In this document: in pieces, positions 10,166 to 18,843 of the stretch
How positions within the stretch are numbered: position 1 is the stretch's first letter
How the letters are laid out: each line of letters opens with the position of its first letter
Origin: Flavobacterium sp. CYK-55
GTDB taxonomy: Bacteria; Bacteroidota; Bacteroidia; Flavobacteriales; Flavobacteriaceae
DNA length: 64,000 nt
NCBI RefSeq assembly: GCF_018413465.1
Contig: NZ_JAHCDK010000001.1
Location: 124,001 to 188,000, forward strand
Direction: 5' to 3'
The notes under the pieces: model-generated
Databases searched by the model: none
What the model saw: the letters and a program-made list of their open reading frames with translations, nothing else
Told to the model about the DNA's origin: nothing
Translations under genes and position numbers: made by a program

Positions 10166-10825
10166 ATGGAAAACTTAATTAGAATTGGTTTGATTGACGA
10201 CCACAAAATAGTTCGTCAAGGCATTAAAGAGCTATTACATAAACTAGGAAACATTCAAGTAACCCATGAATTTGATAGCGGCGTTGAATTTTTATCGGCC
10301 ATACCGCTCAATGATGCACCTGATATGTATATTTTAGATTATTCGATGCCGCAAATGAATGGCATTCAGGTTCTAGAGGTTTTAGAAAAAAAAATTGATG
10401 AATATCGGGTTTTATTACTCACCCAACATTTTGATGAAGAAATCATTAGTCAGGCATACAACGCCGGAGCAAGAGGTTTTTTGAATAAAAACTGTACGGC
10501 TCAAGATTTAAATTTCGCCATAAAAAACATTATGACTGTTGGCTACAACAATGTCTCAGATATTCTCAAACGCGTTAAAAACTTTGATGAGCCCAACAAC
10601 TTAATACACCTCAATGTTGAGTTATCAGAACGTGAACTTGAATTTTTAACCTTGGTATGCAACGACGAAGAATTTACCTATGAACAAATGGCTCATAAAA
10701 TGGGGCTTTCGGTAAAATCGGTTGAAGGTTACAGGGCCGGGCTTTTTGATCGATACGGAATTAAATCAAAAGTAGGGTTGGTTTTGTTTTCATACAAATA
10801 CAAACTCACCGAACCATTTTTATGA
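10166..10825 (+). CDS. LuxR/NarL-type response regulator
   Basis: This 219-residue protein has a receiver domain (residues 5-120) with acidic pair D11-D12, phospho-acceptor D58 in YILDYSMP, and the conserved Thr and Lys further on. A LuxR-type helix-turn-helix follows at about residues 150-210, where YEQMAHKMGLSVKSVEGYR is the recognition region. It pairs with the preceding histidine kinase. Its stop codon overlaps the stop of the convergent exosortase-associated gene by 6 bp. The target may be its own unit, since a palindrome sits upstream of the first gene. Confidence 0.92.
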   Translation: MENLIRIGLIDDHKIVRQGIKELLHKLGNIQVTHEFDSGVEFLSAIPLNDAPDMYILDYSMPQMNGIQVLEVLEKKIDEYRVLLLTQHFDEEIISQAYNAGARGFLNKNCTAQDLNFAIKNIMTVGYNNVSDILKRVKNFDEPNNLIHLNVELSERELEFLTLVCNDEEFTYEQMAHKMGLSVKSVEGYRAGLFDRYGIKSKVGLVLFSYKYKLTEPFL

Positions 10826-11269
10826 AACTTCTTTGATTTTTTGAAAATATAGAGCTGGAAAAAACAGCAACAAAAAAAGTGGTTGAATAAGCAGTCTTCT
10901 GATATAAAAAAGTACAAAATTACTTTGATGATCTGAAAAATACAACAACCCAAATTGAGACAAAAGCAGCACCAAGCCTATAACTCCGTATAATATAAAA
11001 ATGAGTTTGAGCATTGAAGCATCGGAAAAAAACAAATAGATGATGGCAATTGAAATAACCGAATTGAGCAAATAGCGCAACAACATTGAACCCAACAAAG
11101 CAAAACCATCATATTGCGGGAAAGGCAAATTCAAATAATCATTCTTAAAATAATCCAAAAAAGGATCATAGAAAATTTTATGCTCAAATGCTCTAACGGC
11201 TATGAGCAACAAGACCAAAACAGCTATCAAGCTATATCGCGTGGTTTTATTCAGATTTTTTTGTAGCAT
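10820..11269 (-). CDS. exosortase F system-associated membrane protein
   Basis: This 149-residue protein has four or five hydrophobic segments and fits the small membrane protein that accompanies exosortase XrtF in Flavobacteria. The FEHKIFYDPFLDYFKNDYLN segment after the first helix is characteristic. Its start overlaps the end of xrtF by 23 bp, so the two are translationally coupled. A supporting role in the sorting and cleavage of C-terminally tagged exported proteins is known only from association. Confidence 0.85.
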   Translation of the reverse strand: MLQKNLNKTTRYSLIAVLVLLLIAVRAFEHKIFYDPFLDYFKNDYLNLPFPQYDGFALLGSMLLRYLLNSVISIAIIYLFFSDASMLKLIFILYGVIGLVLLLSQFGLLYFSDHQSNFVLFYIRRLLIQPLFLLLFFPALYFQKIKEVS

Positions 11270-11840
11270 ATTTTGAATATGAGCTCACCCATGTTACCCA
11301 AAGGCCAAAAACAACTCCGTAAATAAACAACGGAAACACCACCCCGTGCAACAAAGGTTCTTCATCCGGAAAATGTAATAAAGCCGCCGATAACAAAGCA
11401 ATACGCGTTACGTTGAGCAAGTGAATAACCAAACAACCCGAGAGGATAAAAATCAACGTACGCCAAAAAGTCCCCGAAAAAGCAATAACAAAAGCTGTAA
11501 ACAAAATCATAACGCTCATCGCATTACAACCTTCAACAATGCGCGATACATAATGCCCTTCTAAAATAACTTTTATTGACGCTTGGGTCAAATGTGGTTC
11601 TAAAACAACGTTATAACCTATCCAACCCAACAGCATTTTAACTTGATAAGCCACAGATTGTGTCATTGTATCAACTTCAAAAGTGAGTTGGTCATCAAAA
11701 GCCATCAAATACAATCGATACAAAATTGTCAAGCCAGCATAGGTAGCAAAAAACCGAAACAAAAAAGTAAAAAACGGACGATATGAGCTAAGCGCTTTTT
11801 TCAAGAAGTAATTTTTAACAAAAATATAGAAATTCCACAT
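11247..11840 (-). CDS. xrtF: exosortase XrtF
   Basis: This integral-membrane cysteine protease/transpeptidase acts on exported proteins with a C-terminal sorting signal. The triad is visible at C105 in EGCNAMS, R146 in NVTRIALLS and H165 in LLHGVVFP, set among several transmembrane helices. The start is uncertain. The ATG used here gives 197 residues, while an upstream ATG (11864) would lie within the divergent GAF gene's promoter, and a TTG further inside is also possible. The partner membrane gene overlaps downstream. No obvious substrate with the matching C-terminal signal is in the window. Confidence 0.87.
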   Translation of the reverse strand: MWNFYIFVKNYFLKKALSSYRPFFTFLFRFFATYAGLTILYRLYLMAFDDQLTFEVDTMTQSVAYQVKMLLGWIGYNVVLEPHLTQASIKVILEGHYVSRIVEGCNAMSVMILFTAFVIAFSGTFWRTLIFILSGCLVIHLLNVTRIALLSAALLHFPDEEPLLHGVVFPLFIYGVVFGLWVTWVSSYSKYATKKSE

Positions 11841-11851
11841 GCAGCAATGAA

Positions 11852-11859
11852 TACTTTTG
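11852..11859 (+). promoter_or_regulatory. -7 box of the GAF gene
   Basis: TACTTTTG matches TAnnTTTG exactly, 14 bp before the ATG. The predicted leader is about 10 nucleotides. Confidence 0.65.
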
Positions 11860-11872
11860 CACAAAAAATCCC

Positions 11873-12328
11873 ATGAGCTTTTCTAAACTACAGCACGAGA
11901 TCATTCAAATCGTATCACAAAAAGACAAAACGCGCGATGAGAAACTACTTGAAATTTGCCAATTACTCAACCAGAACATTGCTCATTACAATTGGGTTGG
12001 TTTTTATTTCCGCAACGGACAAAAAGAAGAACTTCTGCTCGGGCCTTATGTTGGAGCGCCTACCGATCATACCGTAATTCCGTTTGGCAAAGGCATCTGC
12101 GGACAAGTGGCCGTTTCCAATCAAAACTTTGTGGTGCCCGATGTATCGCTGCAAGACAACTATATCGCTTGTAGTTTTACCGTCAAATCTGAAATTGTCG
12201 TTCCGCTGTTTGTCAACGGCCAAAATATAGGCCAGATTGATATTGATTCGCACGAGCTCGACCCATTTACCGAGCAAGATGAGCGCTTTTTAGAATTTGT
12301 CAACCAACAAGTGTCTACTTTGTTTTAA
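11873..12328 (+). CDS. GAF-domain protein, probable free methionine-(R)-sulfoxide reductase
   Basis: This 151-residue single GAF domain has the fRMsr pattern: WVGFYF, a GKGICGQ motif, VPDV, NYIACS, SEIVVPLF and IGQIDIDS. Cysteines C76 and C100 are 24 apart, as in the catalytic pair of characterised fRMsr enzymes, while a third cysteine found in some members is absent. The enzyme would reduce free methionine-R-sulfoxide in the cytoplasm with thioredoxin. It is divergent from xrtF and followed by a dispersed palindromic repeat. The enzyme assignment is from family motifs. Confidence 0.82.
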   Translation: MSFSKLQHEIIQIVSQKDKTRDEKLLEICQLLNQNIAHYNWVGFYFRNGQKEELLLGPYVGAPTDHTVIPFGKGICGQVAVSNQNFVVPDVSLQDNYIACSFTVKSEIVVPLFVNGQNIGQIDIDSHELDPFTEQDERFLEFVNQQVSTLF

Positions 12329-12335
12329 AATTTTC

Positions 12336-12415
12336 AGAAGCTATTCCGGCCATTCGCTAAATCTTTTGCGCTGAACCCCAGCCCAAAAGGATATCGCTGC
12401 TGTCCGGGCTAGGGC
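12336..12415. repeat. dispersed imperfect palindrome, copy A
   Basis: The left arm (GAAGCTATTCCGGCCATTC...) and the inverted right arm (GCCCTAGCCCGGACAGCAG...) can be aligned over about 30 bp around a short loop. The same arms recur near 42.1, 45.8 and 61.2 kb. It lies between the GAF gene and the rpsO promoter and codes for nothing visible. Confidence 0.65.
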
Positions 12416-12495
12416 ACCTTTGGCAAAACAAACAAATCGCCTCAACATCAAAAGTCACGGCCAAAAAGTTTCCGAAATTAATTCAACAATCCATT

Positions 12496-12524
12496 TTTGT
12501 AATCAATATTTATTGTTACATTTG
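12496..12524 (+). promoter_or_regulatory. rpsO promoter (TTTG-N17-TACATTTG)
   Basis: TTTG at 12496-12499 and TACATTTG at 12517-12524 are separated by 17 bp, an exact Bacteroidota -33/-7 pair. The start codon is 57 bp downstream of the -7 box, leaving a leader of about 50 nucleotides that could carry S15 autoregulation. Confidence 0.8.
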
Positions 12525-12580
12525 CACACGAATTGAGAAAATCTCGATTCATACATAATAATCATTTAAACAATATTAGC

Positions 12581-12850
12581 ATGTACTTAACTAAAGAAGT
12601 AAAAGCTGAAATCTTCGCAAAACACGGAGGAAAAGCTGAAAACACCGGTTCTGCCGAAGGGCAAATCGCCTTATTCACCTTCAGAATTAACCACTTGACT
12701 GGGCACTTGAAAAAAAATCGTCACGATTACAACACCGAGCGCTCATTGGTTAAGTTAGTAGGTAAAAGACGTTCATTGCTCGATTATCTCAAGAAAACAG
12801 ATATCACCAGATACCGTGAGATTATCAAAGAATTGAATATCAGAAAATAA
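12581..12850 (+). CDS. rpsO: 30S ribosomal protein S15
   Basis: This 89-residue protein starting MYLTKEVKAEIF is a full-length S15, which binds 16S rRNA in the platform of the small subunit. The conserved GSAEGQIALFTFRI and HRNDYNTERSL-like region (KKNRHDYNTERSL) and the C-terminal YREIIKELNIRK are visible. An open frame extends 16 codons upstream without any conserved residues, so the internal ATG is preferred. A strong terminator follows and pnp lies downstream, the order seen in many bacteria. Confidence 0.97.
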   Translation: MYLTKEVKAEIFAKHGGKAENTGSAEGQIALFTFRINHLTGHLKKNRHDYNTERSLVKLVGKRRSLLDYLKKTDITRYREIIKELNIRK

Positions 12851-12861
12851 CAATTCAGAAA

Positions 12862-12889
12862 AAGAGGTGCCCGCGCGCCTCTTTTTTTT
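12862..12889 (+). terminator. rpsO terminator
   Basis: AGAGGTGC and GCGCCTCT pair, with one G-U, around a short loop and are followed by eight T residues. Confidence 0.88.
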
Positions 12890-12979
12890 AGCTATTAAGC
12901 ATAAAAGTTTGGTTTTTCATTGGGTACAACAACTACAACAACACAACGCCCTTTGTTTAATTAAAGAATAACAGAATTT

Positions 12980-15184
12980 ATGATTCCAAAAGTAACAACA
13001 GAAGTCATCGATTTAGGCGATGGTAGAACCATCTCAATCGAAACCGGAAAACTAGCCAAGCAAGCCGATGGCTCTGTAGTGGTTCGTTCCGGCGACTGTA
13101 TGCTATTAGCAACAGCCGTTTCGGCAAGAACCTCAAATCCGGGCGTGGACTTTTTGCCATTAACGGTAGATTACCGCGAAAAATTTGCCGCAGCAGGTCG
13201 TTTCCCGGGTGGATTTTTCAAAAGAGAAGCCCGTCCGAGCGATGCAGAGGTTTTGACCATGCGTTTGGTTGATCGCGTTTTGCGTCCGCTTTTCCCGGAT
13301 GATTACCACGCTGAAACGCAGGTAATGATTCAACTCATGTCACACGACGAAAACGTTATGCCGGATGCTTTGGCCGGATTGGCTGCTTCAGCTGCACTTG
13401 CCGTGTCTGACATCCCGTTCTACAACTTGATTTCAGAAGTTCGTGTAGCGCGTGTTGACGGAAAACTCATCATCAATCCGAGCAGAGCTCAATTAGAATT
13501 GTCTGATATTGACATGATGATTGGTGCTTCACTCGATTCAGTAGCTATGGTTGAAGGCGAGATGAAAGAAATTTCAGAAGCCGAAATGATTGAAGCCATC
13601 AAATTTGCACACGAAGCGATCAAAGTTCAAATCCATGCTCAGTTGCGTTTGCAAGAAGCTTTTGGCAAAAAAGAAATTCGCACTTATGAAGGCGAAGTTG
13701 AAGACGAAGAAGTTTACAAAAAAGTAAAAGCAGCCGCTTATGACAAATGTTACGCTATTGCACAAGAAGCTTCGGCTAAAAGTGAAAGAAGCGAAAAATT
13801 TGCTGCTGTAAAAGAAGAATGCAAAGCTTTGTTTACAGAAGAAGAATATGCTGAAAATGCTGACTTAGCAGGATTGGTCGGAAAATATTTCTACAAAACC
13901 AACAAAGAAGCGGTTCGAAATGTAATTCTTGAAAAAGGAATTCGTCTTGACGGTCGTAAAACAACTGAAATCAGACCTATTTGGTGTGAAACTGATTATT
14001 TGCCTTCAGTACACGGTTCATCACTTTTTACACGTGGTGAAACCCAAGCTTTGGCTACAGTAACTTTAGGAACTTCACGCGAGGCCAATCAAATTGATTC
14101 ACCATCAGAACAAGGAGAAGAAAAATTCTACTTGCACTATAACTTTCCACCGTTTTCAACCGGTGAAGCCAAACCGCTTAGAGGAACTTCACGTCGTGAA
14201 GTGGGTCACGGAAACTTAGCCCAACGCGCTTTGAAAAACATGATTCCTGCTGATTGCCCATATACGGTTCGTATTGTGTCTGAAGTATTGGAATCAAACG
14301 GTTCGTCATCAATGGCAACGGTTTGTGCCGGAACTATGGCGCTGATGGATGCGGGTATTCAAATGGTAAAACCTGTTTCAGGTATTGCGATGGGATTGAT
14401 CACAGACGGAGAAAAATTCGCAGTATTATCAGATATCTTGGGTGATGAAGATCACTTGGGTGACATGGACTTTAAAGTAACCGGAACCAAAGACGGTATC
14501 ACAGCTTGTCAGATGGATATCAAAATTGAAGGTTTGCGTTATGACATCATGGAGCAAGCACTTGAGCAAGCGCGTGCCGGACGTATGCACATCTTAGAGA
14601 AATTGGTTGAAACCATTGCTACTCCAAGACCAGACGTGAAGAAACACGCTCCTAAAATCATTATGCGTACCATTCCAGGCGCCTTTATTGGTGCTTTGAT
14701 TGGTCCGGGCGGTAAAGTAATTCAAGAATTGCAAAAAGCTACCGGAACTACGATTGTAATTAATGAAGTTGATGAGCAAGGTGTTGTTGAAATCTTAGGA
14801 ACTGATCCGGATGGAATTGCAGCAGTATTGGCTAAAATTGACTCTATTATTTTCAAACCTACCGTGGGCGAAAGTTACGAGGTAAAAGTGATTAAAATGT
14901 TAGATTTTGGCGCTGTGGTTGAATACACACAAGCTCCGGGCAATGAAGTTTTACTTCACGTTTCTGAATTAGCATGGGAACGCACTGAGAATGTTTCAGA
15001 TGTTGTTAACATGGGCGATGTGTTTATGGTGAAATATTTAGGGGTTGATCCAAAAACACGAAAAGAAAAAGTGTCTAAAAAAGCGCTGATGCCAAGGCCT
15101 CCTCGAGATGAAAATCGTCCGCCTCGTGACGAGAACCGTCCACCGAGAGACCACAACAGACCATCAAGAGATAAAAAAGACTAA
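12980..15184 (+). CDS. pnp: polynucleotide phosphorylase (PNPase)
   Basis: This 734-residue 3'-5' phosphorolytic exoribonuclease carries out RNA turnover and degradosome-type work in the cytoplasm. It has two RNase PH-like domains (about 5-230 and 310-545) separated by an all-helical domain. A KH domain with GxxG in IGPGGKVI (about 573-580) and an S1 domain (about 630-700, ending [10 protein letters not shown]) follow. The tail after the S1 domain contains a sevenfold-residue repeat, RPPRDEN, three times with variation. This tail is basic and acidic in alternation and could bind RNA or partners. A terminator follows. Confidence 0.97.
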   Translation: MIPKVTTEVIDLGDGRTISIETGKLAKQADGSVVVRSGDCMLLATAVSARTSNPGVDFLPLTVDYREKFAAAGRFPGGFFKREARPSDAEVLTMRLVDRVLRPLFPDDYHAETQVMIQLMSHDENVMPDALAGLAASAALAVSDIPFYNLISEVRVARVDGKLIINPSRAQLELSDIDMMIGASLDSVAMVEGEMKEISEAEMIEAIKFAHEAIKVQIHAQLRLQEAFGKKEIRTYEGEVEDEEVYKKVKAAAYDKCYAIAQEASAKSERSEKFAAVKEECKALFTEEEYAENADLAGLVGKYFYKTNKEAVRNVILEKGIRLDGRKTTEIRPIWCETDYLPSVHGSSLFTRGETQALATVTLGTSREANQIDSPSEQGEEKFYLHYNFPPFSTGEAKPLRGTSRREVGHGNLAQRALKNMIPADCPYTVRIVSEVLESNGSSSMATVCAGTMALMDAGIQMVKPVSGIAMGLITDGEKFAVLSDILGDEDHLGDMDFKVTGTKDGITACQMDIKIEGLRYDIMEQALEQARAGRMHILEKLVETIATPRPDVKKHAPKIIMRTIPGAFIGALIGPGGKVIQELQKATGTTIVINEVDEQGVVEILGTDPDGIAAVLAKIDSIIFKPTVGESYEVKVIKMLDFGAVVEYTQAPGNEVLLHVSELAWERTENVSDVVNMGDVFMVKYLGVDPKTRKEKVSKKALMPRPPRDENRPPRDENRPPRDHNRPSRDKKD

Positions 15185-15195
15185 TCTCTGAAGAT

Positions 15196-15235
15196 AAAAA
15201 AACCCTCATTTCATCGACGAAGTGAGGGTTTTTTG
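15196..15235 (+). terminator. pnp terminator
   Basis: AACCCTCATTT and AAGTGAGGGTT pair around a short loop, followed by T6. Flanking A and T runs could make it work in both directions. Confidence 0.88.
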
Positions 15236-15351
15236 TTAAAAATGGGTTCTGGTCGAGTTTCTTTAGTTTTTATCGAGTTTTCTGAATTGATTGAACGGGC
15301 CTGACTAATTTTACAGCAACAAACTAATACAAACCCCTAATCAAACAAACG

Positions 15352-16041
15352 ATGAAAAAACTCTTTGCTCTACTTTTTATTGCAACCTTATTTTCATGCT
15401 CTACAAGTGACGATTCAAACACAGAATCTACAACTTTCGCAGTAAATCCCGAGGCGAATGTAGCGCATGACACTTCAAACTACGGCATTTACAAAGGTAT
15501 TTTGGTTGGCCCATCCGGCGTAGCCAAGATCAACATTAACAACGACGGAACCATCAATGCAAAGTTGTCCATAAATGGCTCTGAGCATGTTTTTTCAACC
15601 CAAGAATCGGTTATTCACAATCAAAATATAAGTGGACTTACTTTTAGCAAAGGCAACATGAAATTTGATTTTAACTGCAATGCCCATGGCGATGAAATCC
15701 AAATAACCGATTTGATCATTCCGGGTTATGAAAAAGCTTCAATGATACTGATGAAAGAATATTCAGACGTTCAGGTAAAATGTTTTCAAGGAACCTATAC
15801 TGGCCAAACCGACAACGGAACTTTTAATATAATGACCAGCGGAGAGCTCGTATACGGATTGGCTTATTCGGTTCCGGATGATTCTGTATGGTATATTCAA
15901 GGAAGCAGTAAAGGCACCTCAATGACCGGCTCAATGGAAAACGCTAATTTTTCAGGTGGTATTTTTGGCAACAGTGCCAATGGTGTTTGGCAAAACTTTC
16001 TAAATCAAAACGGTTCTTGGAATGTTAATAGAACGCTATAA
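15352..16041 (+). CDS. hypothetical lipoprotein
   Basis: This 229-residue protein has a lipoprotein signal peptide whose lipobox LFSC puts the acylated cysteine at residue 16, followed by an Asp/Ser/Thr-rich linker. The mature part is rich in Gly and beta-forming residues (GNMKFDFNCNAHGDE, GTYTGQTDNGTFNI), suggesting a beta-sheet domain. The ending GVWQNFLNQNGSWNVNRTL is a pattern seen in short secreted Flavobacteriia proteins. It appears monocistronic with a strong terminator. No function can be assigned. Confidence 0.7.
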   Translation: MKKLFALLFIATLFSCSTSDDSNTESTTFAVNPEANVAHDTSNYGIYKGILVGPSGVAKININNDGTINAKLSINGSEHVFSTQESVIHNQNISGLTFSKGNMKFDFNCNAHGDEIQITDLIIPGYEKASMILMKEYSDVQVKCFQGTYTGQTDNGTFNIMTSGELVYGLAYSVPDDSVWYIQGSSKGTSMTGSMENANFSGGIFGNSANGVWQNFLNQNGSWNVNRTL

Positions 16042-16046
16042 ATGAT

Positions 16047-16086
16047 AACAGCAAAAAAACCGGTATATACCGGTTTTTTTGCTGTT
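16047..16086. terminator. bidirectional terminator
   Basis: A long near-perfect palindrome (AACAGCAAAAAAACCGG and its complement around TATATA) separates two convergent genes. Both flanks give T-runs in the respective transcript. Confidence 0.9.
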
Positions 16087-16101
16087 ATGTAAATGATGTA
16101 T

Positions 16102-16983
16102 TTAGTCAATCAACTTATTAATTGTGATTGAAGCTTTCTCTCCTTTTTTCAGATTTGACATAAGTTCAAAAGTTCTGTCTTGATCAATAATCTCAAACAT
16201 AGCTGTATTAGGCTTCATCTCACCTTCATCAACTGCTTCAATAGTAAAAACGTTTTGACCGTTTTCAAGATTAATGTTGATTTTCTTCTTTTTATTTAAA
16301 ATTTTATACTTGTCAAGAATAAGTTTATCGTTGTTGTATAAATTAATAATGTCTCCGTCTTCGTCTTTTGAATCCCATACTTCAAGTGTCATGCTGTTGT
16401 ATTTAGTAAAAACGTGGAGATTTTGACCTCTAACTAAATTATTGATTTTTAGACTGTCAAGAATAGCAATTGGATTAGATTTTTTCTTGACTACTTCATC
16501 AACTTTATTAGATTTTTGAATTTTAGAATTAATTTTATTAAGTACTTTGTAAAGCTTGTTTGAACCAATCAAAGTCAATGTTCCATCTATACATTTTTTA
16601 CTATTTTTATACAAGCCTTTAAAATCTCCTTCAAGTTTTGTATTGCTTTCTACCAACTTTATTTTTCCTGAAAAATTGACAAAACAAAACATATCTTGGC
16701 TAAAAGTTGATTTGGTATATAAAATAGTTTCTTCCCTAAAAGTCAACTCTTTAGTTTTTCGATTATAAGTTCCTGCAATAATATTTTTGGTTTCATTATC
16801 ACCTGCCATATCTGTTACAGAATAGCCTTTTATAACTCCATTGTTTTCGGTAAAAACCAGTCTATAACTAATCATCGTTTTGTCATTACCGTTGAGTTTT
16901 ATGGCACCCAAATATTCATAGCTCTCCTGTGAATAACCAAAAAAAGATAAAAAAAAGATAAAAAAAAGGATTTTTTTTTGCAT
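16102..16983 (-). CDS. hypothetical secreted protein
   Basis: This 293-residue protein has a very hydrophobic Phe-rich signal peptide (FFIFFLSFFGYSQ). The N-terminal half contains beta-strand-like segments (YEYLGAIKLNG, GVIKGYSVTDM) reminiscent of a lipocalin-like or calycin-type barrel. The linker is Lys/Asn-rich, and the C-terminal domain has immunoglobulin-like strand patterns (MTLEVWDSKDEDGD, GQNVFTIEAVDEGE). I recognise no family. A run of nine A residues just after the start codon, with further A/T runs in the signal-peptide codons, makes the frame prone to slippage. Confidence 0.6.
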   Translation of the reverse strand: MQKKILFFIFFLSFFGYSQESYEYLGAIKLNGNDKTMISYRLVFTENNGVIKGYSVTDMAGDNETKNIIAGTYNRKTKELTFREETILYTKSTFSQDMFCFVNFSGKIKLVESNTKLEGDFKGLYKNSKKCIDGTLTLIGSNKLYKVLNKINSKIQKSNKVDEVVKKKSNPIAILDSLKINNLVRGQNLHVFTKYNSMTLEVWDSKDEDGDIINLYNNDKLILDKYKILNKKKKININLENGQNVFTIEAVDEGEMKPNTAMFEIIDQDRTFELMSNLKKGEKASITINKLID

Positions 16984-17012
16984 TCAGTGTGTTTTTGTAT
17001 AGAAGTAATTAT

Positions 17013-17020
17013 TACTTTCG
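17013..17020 (+). promoter_or_regulatory. probable -7 box of the TM2 gene
   Basis: TACTTTCG differs from TAnnTTTG at one position and lies 29 bp upstream of the ATG. A TTTTTG is found 15 bp further upstream. Confidence 0.45.
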
Positions 17021-17049
17021 GCAAATATAAACCTTTTAAACCTTTAACA

Positions 17050-17418
17050 ATGAAAATGAAATTTATTCTTTCAATGATTGCAGTTCTTTTTGTGTCTGTA
17101 TTTGCTAGCTATGCTTCTTTCCCAGTTCAAAGAACTACACCGCAAAATGTTACTGTTACAACTGTTGTTGAAAAACAACAAGACGAGTTATCTTCACCAG
17201 CTGCTATGGGCGGAGGAAAAAGTCAAGTTATGGCTTTGATCCTATGTGCTTTAGTTGGAGGTATTGGTATTCACCGTTTCTACTTAGGTTACATCTGGCA
17301 AGGTATTGTTCAGTTGTTGACACTTGGAGGTTGCGGAATCTGGTCTTTGATTGACTTGATCAGAATTATCACTGGTGACTTACAACCAAAAGACGGAAGT
17401 TACAGCAAAACTCTATAG
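17050..17418 (+). CDS. TM2-domain protein with signal peptide
   Basis: From the internal ATG the protein has 122 residues, with a signal peptide (MKMKFILSMIAVLFVSVFASYA), a Thr/Val-rich spacer and a TM2 domain at about 58-115. Two helices joined by the GIGIHRFYLGYIWQGI turn are the family hallmark. The start upstream of the -7 box was rejected. A DUF2752 gene follows 3 bp later, an arrangement suggesting a joint membrane function, but no biochemical role is known for either family. Confidence 0.8.
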   Translation: MKMKFILSMIAVLFVSVFASYASFPVQRTTPQNVTVTTVVEKQQDELSSPAAMGGGKSQVMALILCALVGGIGIHRFYLGYIWQGIVQLLTLGGCGIWSLIDLIRIITGDLQPKDGSYSKTL

Positions 17419-17421
17419 TAA

Positions 17422-17736
17422 ATGCTACGCAGAATTGTCTTTTACACAAGAGTTATCGTAACCATAATAGCACCATTGGTTCTATTGTTATTACCTGTCA
17501 CATTTTTTGATACCGGCGAAAGCATATGTTTATCAAAAATGCTAGCTAATACAGAATGTTACGCTTGTGGAATGACAAAAGCAACTATGCATTTTATCCA
17601 TTTTGACTTTCAAAAAGCTTGGGATTACAATAAGTTATCGTACATAGTAGTACCATTGCTTTTTCCTTTATGGCTTAAGGCAGTTTATGAAATTCAAGGT
17701 AAATCATTACCTGGTGTTTTAGGAAAACTAACCTGA
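17422..17736 (+). CDS. DUF2752 membrane protein
   Basis: This 104-residue protein has two or three membrane segments and the DUF2752 signature ECYACGMTKATMHFIHFDFQ (about residues 44-63), equivalent to the common CPxCGLTRA motif. The two cysteines could bind metal or form a disulfide. It immediately follows the TM2 gene and is probably co-translated with it. A terminator follows. The function is unknown. Confidence 0.82.
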   Translation: MLRRIVFYTRVIVTIIAPLVLLLLPVTFFDTGESICLSKMLANTECYACGMTKATMHFIHFDFQKAWDYNKLSYIVVPLLFPLWLKAVYEIQGKSLPGVLGKLT

Positions 17737-17760
17737 TTGTCTTGATGAAATACAAAACAA

Positions 17761-17794
17761 ATTAGCTGTCCGAAAAAGGCAGCTAATTTTTTTT
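17761..17794 (+). terminator. terminator after the TM2/DUF2752 unit
   Basis: ATTAGCTG and CAGCTAAT are perfectly paired around an 11-bp loop, followed by T8. Confidence 0.85.
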
Positions 17795-17866
17795 GTACCA
17801 TTTTGTAACTTTTTTAAAATGCTTACCGTACAAGCCGAGAATCTTTTAAAAAAAGGAGTATAAAAC

Positions 17867-18730
17867 ATGAGACAACTCAAAATCACCAAACAGGTAACCA
17901 ATCGTGAAACCGCGTCGCTTGACAAGTATTTACAAGAAATTGGTAAAGTAGATTTGATTACAGCCGATGAAGAAGTAGAATTGGCACAACGTATCAAAGC
18001 CGGTGATCAAAGAGCCCTCGAAAAATTAACCAAAGCCAATCTTCGCTTTGTGGTTTCGGTGGCCAAACAATATCAAAACCAAGGATTAACACTTCCGGAT
18101 TTAATTAACGAAGGCAATTTAGGTTTGATTAAAGCCGCGCAACGTTTTGATGAAACGCGTGGTTTTAAATTTATTTCGTATGCCGTTTGGTGGATTCGCC
18201 AATCTATTCTTCAAGCACTTGCAGAACAATCGAGAATTGTTCGTTTGCCGCTGAACAAAATCGGTTCGATCAATAAAATCAATAAAATGTATGCTTTGCT
18301 CGAGCAATCAAACGAGCGACCGCCGTCAGCAGAAGAAATTGCCAAAGAATTAGACATGACGGTGAATGACGTGAAAGAAAGCATGAAAAATTCAGGACGT
18401 CACTTATCAATGGATGCGCCATTGGTTGAAGGTGAAGATTCAAACTTATACGACGTTTTGCGTTCGGGTGAATCACCAAATCCTGACCGTGAATTGATTC
18501 ACGAATCATTGCGTACTGAAATTGAGCGTTCATTAGAAACTTTGACGCCACGTGAGGCCGATGTGGTTCGCTTGTATTTTGGTTTGGGCGATCAGCATCC
18601 GATGACCCTTGAAGAAATCGGGGAAACCTTTGATTTAACACGTGAACGTGTACGTCAGATTAAAGAAAAAGCGATTCGCAGACTCAAACATACTTCCAGA
18701 AGTAAAATATTAAAAACATATCTTGGATAA
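17867..18730 (+). CDS. rpoD: RNA polymerase primary sigma factor
   Basis: This 287-residue primary sigma of the Bacteroidota type lacks region 1.1. Region 1.2 starts near residue 13 ([15 protein letters not shown]). Regions 2.1-2.4 run to about 125 and include [13 protein letters not shown] and [13 protein letters not shown]. Region 3 and region 4.2 ([22 protein letters not shown]) complete it. It directs housekeeping transcription from TAnnTTTG promoters like those found throughout this window. It is a single gene, followed by a terminator whose right arm begins a tandem repeat. Confidence 0.96.
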   Translation: MRQLKITKQVTNRETASLDKYLQEIGKVDLITADEEVELAQRIKAGDQRALEKLTKANLRFVVSVAKQYQNQGLTLPDLINEGNLGLIKAAQRFDETRGFKFISYAVWWIRQSILQALAEQSRIVRLPLNKIGSINKINKMYALLEQSNERPPSAEEIAKELDMTVNDVKESMKNSGRHLSMDAPLVEGEDSNLYDVLRSGESPNPDRELIHESLRTEIERSLETLTPREADVVRLYFGLGDQHPMTLEEIGETFDLTRERVRQIKEKAIRRLKHTSRSKILKTYLG

Positions 18731-18809
18731 TCCAAGGGTAAAGTTCTCTAAGAATTTTACATACGATGACAACAGTCTGATTAACTGTTCGTTTTTTGAT
18801 TGATGATTG

Positions 18810-18843
18810 AAACTCCGGCTGATTACCGGAGTTTTGCTTTTTT
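18810..18843 (+). terminator. rpoD terminator
   Basis: AAACTCCGG and CCGGAGTTT pair around a 7-bp loop, followed by TTGCTTTTTT. The right arm is also the start of the first copy of the 63-bp repeat downstream. Confidence 0.82.

Noticed and set aside
11963-12277. Reverse-strand open frame in the GAF gene
   Set aside because: No conserved feature, and the forward frame carries complete fRMsr motifs.
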